From NCBI GenBank assembly GCA_937968015.1, contig CALBSO010000085.1:51748-115747 (forward strand): 64,000 nt of DNA, written 5' to 3'. Positions 60,880 through 64,000 of this stretch are shown piece after piece. Origin of the DNA: an uncultured Thermomicrobia bacterium (GTDB taxonomy: Bacteria > Chloroflexota > Chloroflexia > Thermomicrobiales > JALYUS01). Below the pieces are notes generated by a model that saw only the letters and a list, made by a program, of their open reading frames with translations, had not been told where the DNA came from and searched no databases. Position numbers and translations under genes: made by a program. The first letter of the stretch is position 1; each line of letters starts with the position of its first letter.

Positions 60880-61461
60880 ATGACTATCACTGTCGGGTAC
60901 GCCCGTGTTTCCACCTTCGAGCAGATCCTCGATCTGCAGAAGGATGCCCTCAATGCCGCAGGATGCAAGCGCATCTTCACCGACACCGCCAGCGGCGGTC
61001 GCAGCGACCGGCCCGGCTTGCAGCAGGCGCTCGATTATGTCCGCGAAGGTGACGTCCTCGTCGTCTGGCGCTTGGATCGGCTGGGCCGCTCACTGAAGTA
61101 CCTGATCGAGATCATCACCCAGCTCAATGAACGCGGTGTCGGCTTCAAGAGCGTGACCGAGCAGATCGACACCACGACCAGCGGGGGGAAGCTGATCTTC
61201 CATGTCTTCGGCGCCCTCGCCGAGTTCGAGCGCGACGTGATCCGGGAGCGGACGCAGGCGGGGCTGGCGGCGGCGCGGGCGCGCGGACGGATGGGCGGCA
61301 GGCCGAAGAAGCTCGGGGCGGGTGGCAAGATCGCGATGGCGCAGGCGCTCTACGACGACAAGATGCACTCGATCGCCGACATCTGCAGGACGCTCGGCAT
61401 CTCCCGCACCACCCTCTACCGTTACATCCAGATCAAGCAGTCGGATGAGCCGGTTTCATGA
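60880..61461 (+). CDS. Serine recombinase (resolvase/invertase)
   Basis: A 193-residue site-specific recombinase. The catalytic Ser is residue 11 in GYARVSTFEQ; then FTDTASGGRSDRPGLQQALDYVREGDVLVVWRLDRLGRSL with the active Arg residues, HVFGALAEFERDVIRERTQAGLAAA (long E helix) and a C-terminal HTH (DICRTLGISRTTLYRYI). It resolves or inverts DNA at paired res/hix-type sites. The TGACAGTGTCA palindrome 70 bp upstream could be part of its site. No SD is visible, consistent with a leaderless mRNA. Typical of transposons, plasmids or phage islands. Confidence 0.95.
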   Translation: MTITVGYARVSTFEQILDLQKDALNAAGCKRIFTDTASGGRSDRPGLQQALDYVREGDVLVVWRLDRLGRSLKYLIEIITQLNERGVGFKSVTEQIDTTTSGGKLIFHVFGALAEFERDVIRERTQAGLAAARARGRMGGRPKKLGAGGKIAMAQALYDDKMHSIADICRTLGISRTTLYRYIQIKQSDEPVS

Positions 61462-61581
61462 GCGCGTGTGTGGTGGAGGGCCGGACCTTTACCTGCAATA
61501 CAATCGTCCCCTCTGTGGTGACGGGATAGTGTGGCAGCGCCGGGCCGGAGCCGCGACTGCGGACGGGAAACGAGGAGCAGC

Positions 61582-62847
61582 ATGAGAATCGCCATCATCG
61601 GGGGCGGGATCGGTGGTATGGCGCTCGCCTTGTCGCTCCATGCCGCTGGCATCGACGACGTAGATGTCTACGAGTCGGCACCAGCCATCCGTGAACTGGG
61701 CGTGGGCATCAATCTCCTGCCCCACGCGGTGCGGGAGCTGACCGAGCTGGGCCTGCTCGACGCGCTCTTGGTGGTCGGCATCCCCACTGCGGAGTTCTTC
61801 TACTTCACGAAACGGGGACAGCGCATCTGGCACGAGCCCCTCGGGGTGGCCGCAGGTTACCGCTGGCCCCAGGTCTCGATCCACCGCGGGGAACTGCTCG
61901 GCGTCCTGCACCGGGCAGTGGTGGATCGCCTCGGCGCACACCGCGTCCACCCCGGCCATCATCTCGGCCGCTTCGGGCAGGAGCCGCCTGGCCGCGTCTG
62001 GGGTGAGTTTGTCGATCGCGCGACGGAGATGCCCGTCGGCCGGGTCGAGGCGGAGCTGCTGGTGGCGTGCGACGGCATCCACTCGGCCGTCCGCCGCGCA
62101 CTCTATCCGAGGGAAGGCCTACCCAAGTGGAACGGTGTCACCATGTGGCGCGGGGTGACCGTCGGCGCGCCGTTCCTCTCCGGACGGGCGATGATCAACG
62201 CGGGATCGAGCAGGCAGCGCGTCGTGGTCTACCCGATCTCGAAAACCGAGGAAGAGCGCGGACAGGCGCTGATCAACTGGGTGGCGACGATGCGCACCGC
62301 CGACAGCGGCCCGATGCCCCCGCAGGATTGGACCTATACCGCCGACCGCGAGGAGGTCCTTCGGGCGTTCGCGCCATTCCGGTTCGACTTCCTCGATGTG
62401 CCCGCGCTCATCCGGGAGGCGGAGACGATCTACCAGTACCCGATGGTGGACCGGGACCCGCTGCCCACGTGGGACTTCGGGCGCGTGACCCTGCTGGGCG
62501 ACGCGGCACACCCGATGCATCCGGTGGGTGGGAATGGGGCGTCGCAGGCCGTCCTCGACGCGCGGGTATTGGCCCGAGAACTCGCCTTGCAGCCCGCGAT
62601 CGAGGCGGCGGTCGCAGCCTACGACGGCGACCGGCGACCGGCGACGGCGGCCGTGGTGCAATCGAACAGGCGGGCAGGCCCGCACCGGTGCCAGGACCTC
62701 GTGGAGGAACGGGCCCCCGATGGGTTCACAGATCTGTACGACGTGGTGAGCCAAGGAGAGTTGGAGGCGATCGGCGACGAGTACAAGCGGACGGCGGGCT
62801 TCGAGAAGGAGCGCGTGAACGATCGGCCGTCATTATCCGTCCGCTGA
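61582..62847 (+). CDS. FAD-dependent monooxygenase (aromatic hydroxylase-like)
   Basis: A 421-residue flavoprotein of the PHBH fold. The N-terminal Rossmann motif is RIAIIGGGIGGMALALSLHA; the DG motif is LVACDGIHSAVR; the second FAD motif is RVTLLGDAAHPMHPVGGNGAS. It hydroxylates an aromatic or quinone-like substrate with NAD(P)H and O2. The substrate is unknown. ATG 61582 follows CGAGGAGC; the frame from 61531 is not used. The 120 bp upstream shows no other feature. Accessory context between recombinase and transposase. Confidence 0.93.
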   Translation: MRIAIIGGGIGGMALALSLHAAGIDDVDVYESAPAIRELGVGINLLPHAVRELTELGLLDALLVVGIPTAEFFYFTKRGQRIWHEPLGVAAGYRWPQVSIHRGELLGVLHRAVVDRLGAHRVHPGHHLGRFGQEPPGRVWGEFVDRATEMPVGRVEAELLVACDGIHSAVRRALYPREGLPKWNGVTMWRGVTVGAPFLSGRAMINAGSSRQRVVVYPISKTEEERGQALINWVATMRTADSGPMPPQDWTYTADREEVLRAFAPFRFDFLDVPALIREAETIYQYPMVDRDPLPTWDFGRVTLLGDAAHPMHPVGGNGASQAVLDARVLARELALQPAIEAAVAAYDGDRRPATAAVVQSNRRAGPHRCQDLVEERAPDGFTDLYDVVSQGELEAIGDEYKRTAGFEKERVNDRPSLSVR

Positions 62848-62867
62848 GTGCCCATCCGGAGAAGCAC

Positions 62868-62958
62868 ATGGCAGACATCAAGCGGGAACGCGCCGGTTCG
62901 TCCCACGGGCATGGGCCCTATCGGGCAGGCATGACCCGATGTGACGTGGAGGTTGCCG
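62868..62958 (+). pseudogene. Possible gene start cut by IS insertion
   Basis: ATG 62868 follows GGAG at seven bases and reads MADIKRERAGSSHGHG, then runs into the transposase region without a natural end in frame that looks like protein. It may be the 5' end of a gene following the monooxygenase, interrupted by the element. Low certainty; it could be only part of the element's left end. Confidence 0.2.
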
Positions 62959-64000
62959 ATGCTCGGGCCACCGAAGACGCGGGATCTGGATCGTCCCGGC
63001 CTCATTATTGTCGAGTCTCATGTCCCCAAGGATCATCTCTACCGCCATCTCCACCGCGTGCTCGATCTCTCGTTCGTGCGCGACCTCGTCGCTGATCGCT
63101 ACGCCAGCGGCGGACGGCCATCGGTCAATCCCGAGGTCTTTTTCCGATTGCACCTGATGATGTTCTTCGCGGGCATCCGCTCGGAACGGCAGCTCTTGGA
63201 GCAGGCCGACTATAACTTGGTGATGCGGTGGTATGCGGGGTACAACCTCGATGAGCCGCTGCCCGATCACTCGTCTCTGAGCAAGATCCGTACTCGTTTG
63301 GGTCTGCCCGTCTTCCGGCGTTTCTTCGAGGCGATCACCGAGCAGTGCGTCAAAGCCGGGTTGGTCCGGGGCGACGAGCTGATCTTCGACGCCACCAAGG
63401 TGCGGGCGAATGCCTCGATGGACTCGCTCATCCCGCGTCTGCGCCTACTCACCGACGAGCATCTCGCACTGCTTGAACCGCCGGACCCACCCTCCACGCT
63501 GTGGGAGATAAATGATGCCCGCTGGGATTTGTTGGAGGAATGCCGCCTCGATCCCGAGCGACCGGCGTCCGACAGCTACGAGCGCAAGAGCGATCGGCAG
63601 GTCAGCACGACTGATCCGGACGCCGTGGCGATGCGGACGAGCGGGCAGAAGGCGTCATTGGGCTTCCATGACCACTATGTGATCGACGGCGGCAAGGCGC
63701 GCATCATCCTCAACGCGCTGGTGACGCCGGCCGACGTCATGGAGAACACCCCGATGCTCCCGCTCCTGCGGCGGGCGATCTTCCGCTGGCGGGTGAGACC
63801 GAAGCGGGTGATCGCCGACACGACCGATGGGACGGCGGACAACATCCGCGAGCTGGAGGAGAGCGGCATTCGCGCCTACGTGCCGCTACCCGATTGGGAC
63901 CAACGCACCCCGTACTACGGTGCATCGCTGTTCACCGACGATGCCGAGTGTAGACGCCGGATTGCAAGTGCACCACCGCGCCGCTCGTTTGTGCGCCACC
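62959..64000 (+). CDS. IS1182-like DDE transposase, C-terminus beyond the window
   Basis: ATG 62959, with GGAGG six bases upstream, opens a frame that runs to the window end (347 codons). It reads GRPSVNPEVFFRLHLMMFFAG, then ERQLLEQADYNLVMRWYAG, PDHSSLSKIRTRLG and LIFDATKVRANASMDSLIPR (catalytic Asp), FHDHYVIDGG, VIADTTDGTADN and AYVPLPDWDQRTPYYG, as in IS1182/IS5-group transposases. After DDAEC the sequence departs from the family pattern at about 63950, so a frameshift or decay is possible. The right end and inverted repeats are not in the window. Confidence 0.9.
   Translation, partial: MLGPPKTRDLDRPGLIIVESHVPKDHLYRHLHRVLDLSFVRDLVADRYASGGRPSVNPEVFFRLHLMMFFAGIRSERQLLEQADYNLVMRWYAGYNLDEPLPDHSSLSKIRTRLGLPVFRRFFEAITEQCVKAGLVRGDELIFDATKVRANASMDSLIPRLRLLTDEHLALLEPPDPPSTLWEINDARWDLLEECRLDPERPASDSYERKSDRQVSTTDPDAVAMRTSGQKASLGFHDHYVIDGGKARIILNALVTPADVMENTPMLPLLRRAIFRWRVRPKRVIADTTDGTADNIRELEESGIRAYVPLPDWDQRTPYYGASLFTDDAECRRRIASAPPRRSFVRH
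62959..64000 (+). mobile_element. IS1182-like insertion sequence, partial
   Basis: Represented by its transposase only. The left end probably lies between 62848 and 62958, and no inverted repeat can be matched without the right end. Confidence 0.75.

Overview
The window looks like the chromosome of a G+C-rich bacterium, most plausibly a Chloroflexota member related to Thermomicrobia. This is inferred from gene content only: a SpoIIE-like phosphatase beside rfbB, a YaaQ/DarA-type c-di-AMP receptor, XRE/NB-ARC regulators and many small unknown proteins. No rRNA, tRNA or CRISPR array was recognised.

Layout. 1-14 kb is mostly housekeeping: a PHP-domain protein, a folate C1 pair (FchA-like and FolD), FtsH, a SWIM zinc-finger protein behind a short promoter-to-terminator unit, DarA, thpR-prfA-prmC, and rfbB with a SpoIIE-like phosphatase and a small P-loop protein. 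14-22 kb holds a Tat-exported hydrolase, a class A beta-lactamase-fold protein without a signal peptide, an S9 peptidase, a UbiA prenyltransferase, an alpha/beta hydrolase and an RNase Z-like MBL protein. 22-30 kb is a minus-strand homoprotocatechuate (4-hydroxyphenylacetate) catabolic operon: DapA-like, hpaG, hpaE, hpaD, hpaB, flavin reductase, RidA, LLM oxidoreductase. An HpaI-type aldolase lies about 10 kb further on. 30-52 kb carries a Ca2+/H+ antiporter, thiolase, an M16 peptidase, a divergent transketolase, a D-2-hydroxyacid dehydrogenase, two divergent LarA-like paralogues with an acid-sugar kinase, a YnjBCD-type ABC importer and an M29 aminopeptidase.

From about 52-53 kb onward the content looks accessory: small unknown proteins, methylglyoxal synthase, a berberine-bridge-type oxidoreductase, a large XRE/NB-ARC regulator, an AhpD-like protein interrupted by UGA, a serine recombinase, a flavin monooxygenase and an IS1182-like transposase that leaves the window.

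The strongest unexpected signal is the AhpD-like gene at 59946-60554. An in-frame TGA sits exactly where the second cysteine of the C-x-x-C active site belongs. The Glu, Cys and His relay residues are at AhpD spacing, and 14 nt after the TGA there is a 7-bp stem with a GGTCG loop that resembles a bacterial SECIS. This is a candidate selenoprotein (C-x-x-U). The second signal is a set of 7-bp tandem repeats, of several unrelated unit sequences, that begin at or touch stop codons. In several operon spacers an inverted copy lies just before the next gene.
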